DNA of 64,000 bases from an uncultured Pseudomonadales bacterium (GTDB lineage Bacteria > Pseudomonadota > Gammaproteobacteria > Pseudomonadales > Azotimanducaceae). Each line of letters starts with the position of its first letter. The first letter of the stretch is position 1. Shown here piece after piece: positions 1 through 9,014 of this stretch. Both the position numbers and the translations under genes were made by a program. The notes beneath the pieces are model-generated. The model saw only the letters and a list, made by a program, of their open reading frames with translations. It was not told the origin of the DNA and searched no databases. The stretch covers positions 1 through 64,000 of the forward strand of contig CALIKQ010000041.1 in the NCBI GenBank assembly GCA_938017975.1. Reading direction: 5' to 3'.

Positions 1-1355
1 CCATAGCAGGTCATGAGCCACCCATCTGAGCGATAGATACTCTTGAGATGCATGTTGATTGGGCCATGTTCTGAGTCCCATTCCGTCAAGACATTTTCGC
101 GAGATTGCAAAGCTGCATCGTCAATGCTTTGAGGCAACGGCTGGCCTTCACAGTAATCTGGTGTTCCTAGTCCCGCGATTTCGCAAAAAGTCGGCGCAAG
201 ATCGAGATGGCCGACGGGTGCATCAATCGAGGTTGCCGGAACACCAGCGCAGCGTGCTGGTTTCCAGATGAAGGGGAGGCGCATGAGTGCATCGACGTGA
301 TAGGGGCCCTTAAACAACAGGCCAAAGTCGCCCTGAAGCTCGCCATGGTCGGTGGTAAAAAAGATATCGGTTGAATCCATCAAGTCTCTGGACTCGAGCC
401 AGTCGAAGACGCGCCCGACAGCTTCATCAATCAACTCGTTCTCAATGTGCGTGTATGCATTAATTTCCCTGATTTGATCGGGTGTGAGTGCGGCAGGAAC
501 GAAATCCCTTGGAGACTCGAGGTTGCTCCAAAGGTCACCCTCATAATAGCCAAGCCAATGTTTCGGTTTTTGCTCAAGCAGTGCTCGGCGTGCTTGGTGG
601 GTTTCGCGGTAGAGTCTAGGCAGGGGCACTTCACGCCAGTCGATCCGGCTTTTCTCACTGGCAGGGATATCCCAAGGGTGATGAGGATCGGGGAAGCTCA
701 TCCAGCAAAAGAAAGGGCTTTGATCAATTCCTGACAGCCAATTGATGGTGCGTTCAGCTACCCAGTGCGTGTGATAAAGCTCGGGTGGCACATCCATTGG
801 CCAAACTTGAAGCGCACCGGTATCGCCCTGCCCAATAGTATTCTGTCCGCGTTCCGTGATCATGGGGTAAAAGCGTGCTTTGTGCTCGGGGTGATCTCTC
901 ATCCAATGGTCGTAATGCGAGTGGCCTTCAAAGAAGTGGTTGGCTAGTTCCATATGATCAAAGCCGCGGTGCGGGCCCGTACTGCCCGCGTCTGCCATTC
1001 TGTTTTCAAAAAAATCTGCCGGGTCTCCGAGCCAGGGTTCAAAATGCGCCTTACCCAAAAGTGCGGTTTGGTAACCATTCTCCTTAAGGTGATGCGCAAT
1101 CGTGGGTTGATGTTCTGGGAGCGCTACACCGTTCATCCAGACACCGTGGGAGGCAACGTGCTGGCCTGTGACGATTGTCGCGCGCGCTGGCATACAAACG
1201 ACATTTTGATTGTGAGCGCGAGAGTAGTTAATCCCCGTCGCTGCCAATTGATCGATATTGGGCGTTCGCGCAACTCGACCGCCGTTGCAGCCCAGGGCAT
1301 CAAATCGCATTTGATCGGTGGTGATCAGGAGAATGTTTCGCGAATTCGTTTTCAT
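1..1355 (-). CDS. Sulfatase family hydrolase, 3' end outside window
   Basis: A type I sulfatase (alkaline-phosphatase fold) that would hydrolyse a sulfate ester. The start is the ATG read leftward from 1355 (MKTNSRNILLITTDQMR), and the frame stays open to base 1, giving about 451 residues of a protein usually around 480-550. The N-terminal metal-binding ITTDQMR segment is followed near residue 50 by CMPAR, which fits the C-x-[PA]-x-R signature whose Cys is converted to formylglycine. A later TTDHGELQGD segment fits the second metal-site motif of the family. It resembles choline-sulfatase and arylsulfatase-like enzymes, but the substrate cannot be fixed. No formylglycine-generating enzyme or anaerobic maturase lies nearby. 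The Shine-Dalgarno is weak. The gene is divergent from the SDR gene at 1569. Confidence 0.88.
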   Translation of the reverse strand, partial: MKTNSRNILLITTDQMRFDALGCNGGRVARTPNIDQLAATGINYSRAHNQNVVCMPARATIVTGQHVASHGVWMNGVALPEHQPTIAHHLKENGYQTALLGKAHFEPWLGDPADFFENRMADAGSTGPHRGFDHMELANHFFEGHSHYDHWMRDHPEHKARFYPMITERGQNTIGQGDTGALQVWPMDVPPELYHTHWVAERTINWLSGIDQSPFFCWMSFPDPHHPWDIPASEKSRIDWREVPLPRLYRETHQARRALLEQKPKHWLGYYEGDLWSNLESPRDFVPAALTPDQIREINAYTHIENELIDEAVGRVFDWLESRDLMDSTDIFFTTDHGELQGDFGLLFKGPYHVDALMRLPFIWKPARCAGVPATSIDAPVGHLDLAPTFCEIAGLGTPDYCEGQPLPQSIDDAALQSRENVLTEWDSEHGPINMHLKSIYRSDGWLMTCY

Positions 1356-1568
1356 CGTTCAGCCAGCTTCAAATTTACAGCGATTTTTATCGTGGGTAGA
1401 GCATCATTATTACAGCTCAGGCGCTGATACTCGAGTAGGGCTGAACCCCTTGAAGATTTGCGAAATCAGACTTGGCGTGCCATTTTTTGTCGTGAAATTA
1501 TTCGCTTTAAGGTTGCTGTCAAGATGAGATAGGTTAGTCTTCTGGGGTCAGTCAGGAGGAGTTGTAGT

Positions 1569-2348
1569 ATGCGTGAGCTAGAGGGCAAGGTTGCCCTGAT
1601 TACTGGTGGCTCTCGGGGCATTGGGCGGGGGATCGCTGAATCTTTTCTACAGGCAGGAGCCCGAGTCGCCATTAATGGACGTTCCCCGGACAAGGGTGCG
1701 GCGACCCTCAAAGATTGGGATTGCGGTAGTGATGCAATTTTTTTAGCCGGAGATGTTACCAACCGTCAAGCGGTCGAGCACATCGTTGACGAAACAATTC
1801 GCCAAATGGGCCGCATTGATATTCTCGTCAATAATGCAGGCGGTTCTTCGGGCTTTGCACCCATTCATGAACTCAGTGAGGCTGCTTGGCAGGAAGCCAG
1901 CACGTGGATTCTTGATTCTTGCTTTTGGGCAACCCGTCGTGCGCTACCGGATATGCTAGATCGTAGCTGGGGACGGATCATCAACATTTCATCGGTAGAA
2001 GGCAGTCAGGCCAACAAGCAGAATGTGTCGCACTACATCACTTTTAAACATGCGATGAATGGCTTTACCAAAGCAGCAGCCTATGAATATGGAGAATCCG
2101 GCATTACGGTGAATGCCATCAGTCCGGGTGCGGTTGAGACCGACTTAATGATCACCTCAGGTCCAGCTGCGGCTGAGACGATGGGGTTAACGTATGAGGC
2201 CTTTAAGGAGACCTACGCTCAAGATTCTGCGATCAAGCGGTTGAACACGGTTGAAGAGGTGGCGGGCCTTGCCCGTTATTTGGCCAGCGAGGCTGCCAGT
2301 GGCATCACCGGCGCTATCCTTCCTGTCGATGGGGGCTCGTCGCTCTGA
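1569..2348 (+). CDS. SDR family NAD(P)-dependent oxidoreductase
   Basis: A 259-residue classical short-chain dehydrogenase/reductase that probably interconverts a hydroxyl and a keto group with NAD(H) or NADP(H). Visible motifs are the TGGSRGIG cofactor loop (residues 12-19), NNAG (88-91), the Ser pair at 141-142, and the Y156-x-x-x-K160 catalytic pair (YITFK). The end GAILPVDGGSSL is typical of FabG-like members. The start is supported by a strong AGGAGG-type ribosome site 8-14 bases upstream. The substrate is unknown. An APH-like kinase gene follows after 149 bp on the same strand. Confidence 0.92.
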   Translation: MRELEGKVALITGGSRGIGRGIAESFLQAGARVAINGRSPDKGAATLKDWDCGSDAIFLAGDVTNRQAVEHIVDETIRQMGRIDILVNNAGGSSGFAPIHELSEAAWQEASTWILDSCFWATRRALPDMLDRSWGRIINISSVEGSQANKQNVSHYITFKHAMNGFTKAAAYEYGESGITVNAISPGAVETDLMITSGPAAAETMGLTYEAFKETYAQDSAIKRLNTVEEVAGLARYLASEAASGITGAILPVDGGSSL

Positions 2349-2497
2349 CAATATTGTCTGCAGCGTGTTGTCCAAAGGTTGTTGCGTACGATCATTCGCA
2401 TCAGGTCGATAATGCTGAAGGATCTGCATTAGTACTAGCCCCGTAATTTGATGCGCTTTAAAGGAGATCGATTCTGATCGGCTGAGGAGAAACAAAA

Positions 2498-3580
2498 ATG
2501 GAAATTCCAGAACTTCCCCAAGGGTTTACGCCCGAGTTTTTAACTGAAGTGTTGCAGACTGAGGGTTACCTATCCGATTCTGGGAGGGTGGTTTCTGTTG
2601 TGCTTTCAACCATTGGGGATGGCACCGGTATGATGGCTGAGATCGCTGCCCTGTCTCTGGAGTATGAGGGCGACTGCGCGTCTGCGCCGACACGGCTGGT
2701 TGCTAAATTTTCCTCTCAAAACCCAACGAATCGAGAAATTTCGATGAGTTATCGGCTGAATGAGCGCGAAGCGCGGTTTATGTCTGAGCTCGGCAGCCAA
2801 ACAGAATTACGTATTCCTAATACCTACTATGTCGGCAATCAAGGGGATCGGCTGTTAATTCTAATGGAGGACCTTTCGGATTATGAGGTGGGCAGTCAAG
2901 TCGTGGGGGCAAATCTTCAGCAGAGCGAGCTTGCAATCGATGCCTTGGTCAAACTACACGCGCCGTTTTGGGGTCGCGTGAGCGATCTTGATTGGGTGCC
3001 CCATATTGCTGAGAGTTTTCACGCCGAAAACATGCTCCAATTTTCCAATATCGGCGCGCCATTGATGATAGAGCGCTTCGAACCGGTGATCTGTCAAACT
3101 TATCAAAATCGCTTGACCGAATTTCTTTCAGCGATCCCGCGCTTGCAAGCGATGATGAATCAGGCGCCGGTGACGCTTTGCCATGGTGATTTTCGGATGG
3201 AGAATCTGCTCTATGGTGTGCAGCCTGACCACGATGGAGTGGTCGTAATTGATTGGCAGGGGCCCCTTCGCGCCCGGGGTATGAACGATGTTGCGCTGTT
3301 TTTGGCTCAGAGCACCCAAACACCTGTAAGACGTGATCACGAGCAGCAGTTGATTGCTCGGTATGTCGATGGACTGACAGCACTTGGAGTGCCTGGGCTA
3401 GAATTTGACGCAGCCTTTGAAGCCTACCGGGCTAGCGTTTTGTATAACTGGGTCTACATCACCGTAGTTGGAGGCACCTTAGATGTCAGCAATCCGAAGG
3501 CTTACGCCTGGATTAAGGAAACCATCGCGAGGCAGTCTGCGACGTCAGATGATCTTGCGGTTTTTGACTATCTTGCATGA
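2498..3580 (+). CDS. Phosphotransferase family protein (APH/EcKinase-like)
   Basis: A 360-residue cytoplasmic kinase-fold protein of the aminoglycoside phosphotransferase/ecdysteroid-kinase-like superfamily, which transfers ATP phosphate to a small hydroxylated substrate. A likely nucleotide Lys is K70 (LVAKFSS). The catalytic loop HGDFRMEN is at 229-236 (Asp231, Asn236) and the metal-binding Asp is D252 in VIDWQGP. Such genes in environmental proteobacteria often sit beside acyl-CoA dehydrogenases and SDRs and are over-annotated as antibiotic kinases; nothing here points to resistance. A GAGGAG ribosome site precedes the ATG. It follows the SDR gene on the same strand and may be cotranscribed. 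Confidence 0.88.
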   Translation: MEIPELPQGFTPEFLTEVLQTEGYLSDSGRVVSVVLSTIGDGTGMMAEIAALSLEYEGDCASAPTRLVAKFSSQNPTNREISMSYRLNEREARFMSELGSQTELRIPNTYYVGNQGDRLLILMEDLSDYEVGSQVVGANLQQSELAIDALVKLHAPFWGRVSDLDWVPHIAESFHAENMLQFSNIGAPLMIERFEPVICQTYQNRLTEFLSAIPRLQAMMNQAPVTLCHGDFRMENLLYGVQPDHDGVVVIDWQGPLRARGMNDVALFLAQSTQTPVRRDHEQQLIARYVDGLTALGVPGLEFDAAFEAYRASVLYNWVYITVVGGTLDVSNPKAYAWIKETIARQSATSDDLAVFDYLA

Positions 3581-3692
3581 TGTTCTGCTGCCCCATATTT
3601 CTTGAAGCAGGAAACGCGTAATGCTTACCCGGTCGTGTTGTTCTCGTCGATCTTTCGATGAAGCTTTTTAAGCGCTAAATGATTATGGCGGG

Positions 3693-6293
3693 TCAGGGGA
3701 GTTCTCCAGGGGCCCAATAATTCACCAAATCGCGAATATAGTCACTGGATGCACCGGAGGTAGAACGCCCCAATCCGATTTGAACTCTAGGGTTCAATAA
3801 AAAAGGTCTTGGCTGAAGATCGAAGAACACATCTGAGGGGGCAATTTCGAGTGCTTCTTTGCCAAACTCAGATTTTAGCCACGTTTCCTCGGCCGCACGA
3901 TAACCGTTGCTACCAAACGCAATCTGGCCAACAAGTCGACCGTCTAAATCAAAAACACCTGAACCACTGGCGCCACCCGATGCCGGCAGGGTGTAGTGAA
4001 GCGTGCTTTGCTCGTCAACGTTCTTTCCGATAAAAGACCCTCCGCTGGTCACATAGGGACCCGAGCGCAACATGATCGCAGGGTGGCCCACTGTAATGAG
4101 CGGGTCTCGGCGAACTAAGTTGCTGGGGTTGCCGAACTGAACGGGTATAAGATCCATAATCTGATCGGTTCTCAAAAGTGCAACATCGCCGTTGTGCCCT
4201 CCTGAATTTTCCCACTCTGGATCGGCGATCAGCGCTTTATAGATATCGCCGGTATTCAATCCAGATCGATCCACCAGCGTCGCATTGACGATCTGACCTT
4301 GGAAAGTTTTAAAGGTCGTTTCGTCCCCGGGGAACAAACTGGTCACGCAATGATCATTGGTAACAATGAGATGCTCGCTGACAGCAAATCCAGTGCAAAG
4401 ACAGGTATCGCTAAAATCGTTTGTCTTCGTGTCAGCCTCACAGGTTGTGCAGCCGTTTTGCTTGATGAACATCACAGTGGCTTGTTTGGCGACATCAAAA
4501 GCAGCGCTGTTCACCTCACTCAAAGGGAAGCCAGATTCTGAAAAGGTGTCGCCGTAATCTATGACTTCATAAGCGGTTGTCGCCAGGGTGACACCGCTGA
4601 CCGGCCACACTTCATTATTGGTGACTTCGAATTCCTGTGTGTTTTGGATCGAAGGATGATTACTGTCGTAGGTAGCGATAAAACTCCGAATGTCTTTAGT
4701 ACCAATGGCTACAGTCGATTTCTTGGGATCGGCAAAAAACGTGCTCAAGACACCGAGCGTATTTTTTGATGTATTGACTTCTCCATAGCATTCGTCAGGG
4801 ATGTCAGGGTATTCAGATCTAATCATTCCCGAGACGAAGCCTTGCGCATCGATCAGAGGTGCGCCAACGCCACCACCATCAGACCAAAGGTCGATCGCGA
4901 AGAGATCGGTCGCGTTTGGAGCATACCCTTCCAGATAGAAGTCTTCCTCGCAGCCTACGATCATTTTACCCGTTGTGGTGTGCCAACCCCCGGCCTCTCG
5001 ACCATCGGTTGGATTATGCAAAGCGATTAGGTCAATCGGCGGGGATAAGTCTTCCGGACGCAATTGCAAGCTTGGCTGATCATCCTGCTGTAAGGCTTGC
5101 CAGTCTTGCCATTGACTTAACAACTGGTCTTTATCAGTCGTGCCTTTCGTCAAACGGATCAGCGCAAAGTGCTCGTCATTGGCGACGACTTCCCCAGCAG
5201 CCCAGTTTCCCTCAAAGGTTTGAATGAAAGGTCCTTTTCCGACTTCAATAGAAATACCCTCAACACCGGGAAAGAAAAAGTCGACCAACCCCTGACAAGA
5301 CATTGGGTCGTGAGGAGGTTCTGGTGAAGGGAAAACGCCGCCTTCAAAGCTGCCGCCTCCGGTTGGGTCCTCTTCGAGATTCACGATCGACCTTGCATCA
5401 GTTAAAACAAGGTCTGGTCCGATAAAATACCCGGTTCGCGGGAGGCTCGAAAATCGCCAATCCTTGCTACCATTTTGATTCAAGAGACAACGATCTGCGA
5501 TAACCTGCACGACAGCTTGAGCGCCCCAGCGAGCTGCACGTTCTTTATCTGTCAGCTGATTAAAGTTCAGATCATCGGGGACGCGATTTTGCTGATAGCC
5601 ATCGTAGGTGTTAATGGAGTAACTTTTTTGGCCTTGATCGTCGACAAAGACTTCACCATCCGGCCATTGTTCAACCAGCGACTGCACTTTTATTGTCCCG
5701 TAGGAACTTGAGACCTTAAAACTGCCAGCCCAGCCTGAAGCCCCCTCACTGGCGCCAACTTCAACATCTTTGAAGCCTGCTTCAGATTCACTGAAGCAAA
5801 CCTGATTCCCTTGAATATCGTTCGTACATTCAGTTTGATAAACGAACCTGAGAACCTCGTTGGTATCGCTAATGGGGTTAGCCGTGCCGGTGGTTTCACC
5901 CGTTTCAATGAATGCTTTTATTTGCTCATAATTATTACGGACGGAGCGGGTTGAAATTGCCCCCTGGGTGAGTGGCTCTCCAGAAAAACCAAACAGATAC
6001 CGCATCAATAATAGACCGTCGATAAGGGCGTTACCTTCGCCGTCACCGTCGATATCTAGTGCTGATGGATTGTTGCTCAAATACAGGCTGATGTCTGTGG
6101 GTTCGGTTCGAATTGCGTCACTACCAATGGCGCCACCCGTTAATGCTTGGCCTGTAAAGCCAAATTGATGGCGTAAAACCAACAAGCCGTCCGTGAGCGG
6201 TCGTGTTTCTCCATCACCATCAATATCATAAATGCCGGCTTGAGCGGTGCCAGTGGTACCGAGCATCAGGGCAATAAAAACCCATTTCAACAT
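3693..6293 (-). CDS. Secreted tandem trypsin-like protein with two dockerin-like repeats
   Basis: An 866-residue exported protein. Residues 1-19 form a signal peptide (MLKWVFIALMLGTTGTAQA). Two DIDGDGE repeats follow (about 23-56 and 80-113) and resemble EF-hand/dockerin calcium loops. Two trypsin-like domains follow. The C-terminal one (about 600-830) has a full triad: His648 in TNDHC, Asp703 in NGDVALL, and Ser776 in GASGSG. The domain before it (about 255-545) keeps the fold landmarks but the catalytic positions read Arg301 (VLTDAR), His375 (EHFALIRL) and Val476 (GGVGAP), so it looks inactive. Several cysteines suggest disulfides. An AAGGAG ribosome site precedes the ATG. It stands alone and is convergent with the kinase gene. 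The role, such as substrate binding by the dead domain, is inference. Confidence 0.85.
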   Translation of the reverse strand: MLKWVFIALMLGTTGTAQAGIYDIDGDGETRPLTDGLLVLRHQFGFTGQALTGGAIGSDAIRTEPTDISLYLSNNPSALDIDGDGEGNALIDGLLLMRYLFGFSGEPLTQGAISTRSVRNNYEQIKAFIETGETTGTANPISDTNEVLRFVYQTECTNDIQGNQVCFSESEAGFKDVEVGASEGASGWAGSFKVSSSYGTIKVQSLVEQWPDGEVFVDDQGQKSYSINTYDGYQQNRVPDDLNFNQLTDKERAARWGAQAVVQVIADRCLLNQNGSKDWRFSSLPRTGYFIGPDLVLTDARSIVNLEEDPTGGGSFEGGVFPSPEPPHDPMSCQGLVDFFFPGVEGISIEVGKGPFIQTFEGNWAAGEVVANDEHFALIRLTKGTTDKDQLLSQWQDWQALQQDDQPSLQLRPEDLSPPIDLIALHNPTDGREAGGWHTTTGKMIVGCEEDFYLEGYAPNATDLFAIDLWSDGGGVGAPLIDAQGFVSGMIRSEYPDIPDECYGEVNTSKNTLGVLSTFFADPKKSTVAIGTKDIRSFIATYDSNHPSIQNTQEFEVTNNEVWPVSGVTLATTAYEVIDYGDTFSESGFPLSEVNSAAFDVAKQATVMFIKQNGCTTCEADTKTNDFSDTCLCTGFAVSEHLIVTNDHCVTSLFPGDETTFKTFQGQIVNATLVDRSGLNTGDIYKALIADPEWENSGGHNGDVALLRTDQIMDLIPVQFGNPSNLVRRDPLITVGHPAIMLRSGPYVTSGGSFIGKNVDEQSTLHYTLPASGGASGSGVFDLDGRLVGQIAFGSNGYRAAEETWLKSEFGKEALEIAPSDVFFDLQPRPFLLNPRVQIGLGRSTSGASSDYIRDLVNYWAPGELP

Positions 6294-6961
6294 CAGCTAC
6301 TCCTTTGCCATAACTGTTCGTGATCCTGCTACGAATTAATCCTCGAAGCTTGTCGCGACGATCCGTCAACGACTGCCGTTACCTTAATTTCAGCTGCAAA
6401 CCGGATCACTGGCTGTGTGAACTTTCAATGCGTAATGATCCTGGTTGATCTGCTGAGCGCTAAAATTAAGCCTCGAGCTGACCTATGACATTGCGCTTCG
6501 AAGCGTTTCAACCTGATAGTAAAATCCGCCGCGTGATCGCCAGCAGTCTAAGCTAATTGAATCATAAATCCGGTCGCTGAGGAATATCCGAGTTAGATGC
6601 GCTCTGCGTAGCACTGTTTTTTGGATCTCGCGATAGTTGGTTGTCTAAGCGGATTTTGCGGGTATTGAGCATCGGGATTGATCACCCACTGTAACCCCTA
6701 AGCCCAGAGGCGGAGTCCGGTTGAGGTCCCAAGCGCTTGGCCGTGTGGTAGTTAAAAACGGAGGTGAAACTCCGGAGGCGATTTTGAAAAAGATCACAAA
6801 GACTGAACGTCTGGTGTGCTGACTGCACCGAATCAATACTGAGGTTTGCTCGAAAAAATCATTTGAACGTCGATCACGTTAAGCCCTTGTCCGACTAAAT
6901 TTAAGGGTTTAGCGGGGCGATAGGCTGAAGTAAGGTAGGGTCAAAACGTTTGGAGCATGCA
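6294..6961. other. Intergenic region, no gene recognised
   Basis: About 670 bp lie between the divergent protease and crotonase genes. The ORFs present are short, lack ribosome sites and have non-protein-like composition. The region should hold promoters for both flanking genes, but I could not pick convincing -35/-10 pairs. The AT-rich stretch near 6840-6940 lies just upstream of the crotonase. Confidence 0.6.
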
Positions 6962-7876
6962 ATGGAAAAAATGAGTGATCACATTCTCTATGAAGTCGAT
7001 CGAGGTAGGGCTCGGATAACGTTAAATCGACCCGAGAAGCGCAACGCCTTGTCGATTGAACTGGTTGAATCATTGAGGGACGCGCTTTGGGAGGCCGACG
7101 ATGACAAATCGGTGCACTGTGTCATCCTAAAAGGTGCGGGCGGCTCATTTTGTGCAGGGTATGATTTGACGCCTTCAAGATCGAAGGCATCAGACGGTAT
7201 TGAGCGGCGAGCAGGTCGTGGCATGGATGATGATGCTTGGCATATCGAGCGCTTTCAGCGAAGTCTGCGCACGCTTTTTGAAATGCACAAACCTACGATT
7301 GCTCAGATTCATGGACATTGCTACGCCGGTGGCACCGATTTAGCGCTTTACTGCGATATGTTGATTTGTGCTGATTCTGCTCGCATCGGTTACTCGGCGC
7401 TTCGAAATATGGGTGCAGCGCCCAACCAAATGTGGCTCTACCATTGTGGGCCGCAGTGGGCCAAGCGGTTGCTTTTGACTGGCGATACACTTTCGGGGCG
7501 AGATGCAGCTGAGATCGGGTTGGTTCTTAAAAGTGTGCCAGATGAATATCTCGAGGCAGAGGTTGAGCAGCTTGCGGATCGATTAAGCTACATTGATGCT
7601 GAAATGCTGGCGGCGAATAAGCGTACGATTAATCTCGGTATGGAGCTTATGGGCGCTGGAACTTTGCAGCGCCTTGCTGCGGAAAATGATGCCAGAGCGC
7701 ATACGACCCAAGCGGCCCGAAATGTTTTTAAGCAGATTCAAACGGAAGGGCTGCGAGCAGCGCTGCACGATCGAGATGCCCCTTTTGGGGATGGTAAAGT
7801 GCGTGTGCGGGGCGCCGAGATTCGTGATGGTGCGGGTAATTTGGTGGACGAGCCTGGGGGTCACGATGTGCCTTGA
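6962..7876 (+). CDS. Enoyl-CoA hydratase/isomerase family (crotonase-like) protein
   Basis: A 304-residue crotonase-fold protein acting on an acyl-CoA. The oxyanion-hole segments are present: GAGGSFCAGYDL in the N-terminal part and HGHCYAGGTDLALYCD in the middle. In classical hydratases the next segment carries a catalytic Glu in a Q-P-E motif. Here it reads IGYSALRNMGAAP, with no Glu at that place, so hydratase activity is not assured and another crotonase reaction is possible. I start at ATG 6962 because GGAG sits 6 bases upstream; an in-frame TTG at 6950 has no such site. It is monocistronic and convergent with the ThuA gene. Confidence 0.87.
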   Translation: MEKMSDHILYEVDRGRARITLNRPEKRNALSIELVESLRDALWEADDDKSVHCVILKGAGGSFCAGYDLTPSRSKASDGIERRAGRGMDDDAWHIERFQRSLRTLFEMHKPTIAQIHGHCYAGGTDLALYCDMLICADSARIGYSALRNMGAAPNQMWLYHCGPQWAKRLLLTGDTLSGRDAAEIGLVLKSVPDEYLEAEVEQLADRLSYIDAEMLAANKRTINLGMELMGAGTLQRLAAENDARAHTTQAARNVFKQIQTEGLRAALHDRDAPFGDGKVRVRGAEIRDGAGNLVDEPGGHDVP

Positions 7877-7932
7877 AACAGGTGCGATGAGGCTTTAAAT
7901 GCCAGAATCTTAGGTCGGCTTGGTGCCGCGCT

Positions 7933-8670
7933 CTAAGGCCGGATGCCCCAAGCGATGGAACGGCGAAGCAATTCATAGAAGACCGGATAATTCCAAGCGC
8001 AGCGACTGATGGGTGCAACATCCATCAATGGCTGCATGTCATATTTGCCGGTGCAGTGACCCAGCATCAGATAGAGAACTTCACCCATTCCAACGGAATG
8101 AACATACATTTGAGGTTGGCTATCTCGATCGGTGCCAAAAGATGATCGCTCGTATCCACTGGAAGGGGTCGAATAGTCTGCTTCGAGCAACACGGTAGGC
8201 TCGTTAAAGAACTCGCAGTAATAGGGCTCGTCCTCGATCTCAAAATCCTTGATGCCTTTGACAAGAGGATGATCAGGATTGCTGACGGAAACCTTGAAAG
8301 TTTGGACCGCTGGATGAGCGACAAACCTTGAACCGAGAAGCTGCATGAGCTTAGGTGCTTTGTCGGGCGTTGACGCTTTACCGTCTTTGAGCTCTACAAG
8401 CGCGTTGGTGCCATGCAGTGCGAGCCATCGGCCACCCTGTTTAAGAAAAGCCTCAAGGCCGGCTTGTTGAGCCTCGGTTGGGCAAAGGTCGCAAGTGTAG
8501 GTAATCAACAATGTTGATTTTGAGATGGCGTCGATGTCCTGGTAACTGTCTGAAACCCTTACCCAAACATCAGCTTGTTCTGCGAGGAGCTTGAGTAACT
8601 CAAGCCGCGCAAAATTCGTGTCGTGGTATTTGGCATTGCAGACTAGGTAGACGTCGATTCGGTCGCTCAT
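7933..8670 (-). CDS. ThuA domain-containing protein
   Basis: A 245-residue protein of the ThuA family, which has a class-I glutamine-amidotransferase-like flavodoxin fold and is linked to trehalose or other sugar utilisation. Visible family landmarks are ITYTCDLCPTEAQ, GGRWLALHGTNA near residue 100, and GMGEVLYLMLGHC near 200. The catalytic role of the family is poorly defined. A GAGGA ribosome site supports the start. No sugar dehydrogenase or ABC transporter is adjacent, so context does not help. Confidence 0.85.
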   Translation of the reverse strand: MSDRIDVYLVCNAKYHDTNFARLELLKLLAEQADVWVRVSDSYQDIDAISKSTLLITYTCDLCPTEAQQAGLEAFLKQGGRWLALHGTNALVELKDGKASTPDKAPKLMQLLGSRFVAHPAVQTFKVSVSNPDHPLVKGIKDFEIEDEPYYCEFFNEPTVLLEADYSTPSSGYERSSFGTDRDSQPQMYVHSVGMGEVLYLMLGHCTGKYDMQPLMDVAPISRCAWNYPVFYELLRRSIAWGIRP

Positions 8671-8823
8671 AGAGTCCTCACTGTGGGCTGGTTGCGACCA
8701 ACACCAGCAAGCGGCCAGCTATCAGTCGGGGTCAGATGATCGATTCAAACTTAGAGCGCCGATTGCAATGGGTCAACTGATTCAGCCAAAAAGATTTCTA
8801 TTACCGTAGAAATTGGAGGGGTT

Positions 8824-8889
8824 AAACAGCCTTGAGCGAGATAAACAGCCTTGAGCGAGACAAACAGCCCTGAGCTACATATACAGCCC
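8824..8889. repeat. 19-bp direct tandem repeat, about 3.5 copies
   Basis: Units begin at 8824, 8843 and 8862, with a partial fourth from 8881. The first two (AAACAGCCTTGAGCGAGAT and the same ending in C) differ by one base, and the third by four. There are no spacers, so this is not CRISPR. It lies between the divergent thuA-like and tldD genes, about 95-160 bp upstream of the tldD -10 box. It could be a multi-copy protein-binding site or slipped-strand expansion. Confidence 0.9.
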
Positions 8890-8982
8890 AAAGTGGGGCC
8901 GCCATGACGCTCGATGAATCGAACTTCGAGACTAGTAAAGGCGTTACCTTAAGATCTAAGGCAAACCATCGGCGCAAAGCGC

Positions 8983-8988
8983 TATAAT
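8983..8988 (+). promoter_or_regulatory. Candidate -10 box for tldD-pmbA
   Basis: A perfect TATAAT hexamer lies 26 bp before the tldD ATG, and no good -35 is visible at 16-18 bp spacing. Transcription would start near 8995, leaving a roughly 20-nt leader that contains the GGAG ribosome site at 9000-9003. The weak -35 suggests activator dependence, possibly through the upstream repeats. Confidence 0.45.
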
Positions 8989-9014
8989 CAGGGCACACCG
9001 GAGTGAGAAAAATT

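Noticed and set aside
954-1427. 157-residue plus-strand ORF
   Set aside because: It is antisense to the sulfatase, whose motifs are on the minus strand.
2347-2358. GACAATATTGTC palindrome after the first SDR gene
   Set aside because: It is perfect but short and AT-rich, has no T-run and no clear regulatory target; chance is likely.
8824-8889. CRISPR-like array
   Set aside because: Repeats are contiguous with no unique spacers and only 3.5 copies; no cas genes are nearby.
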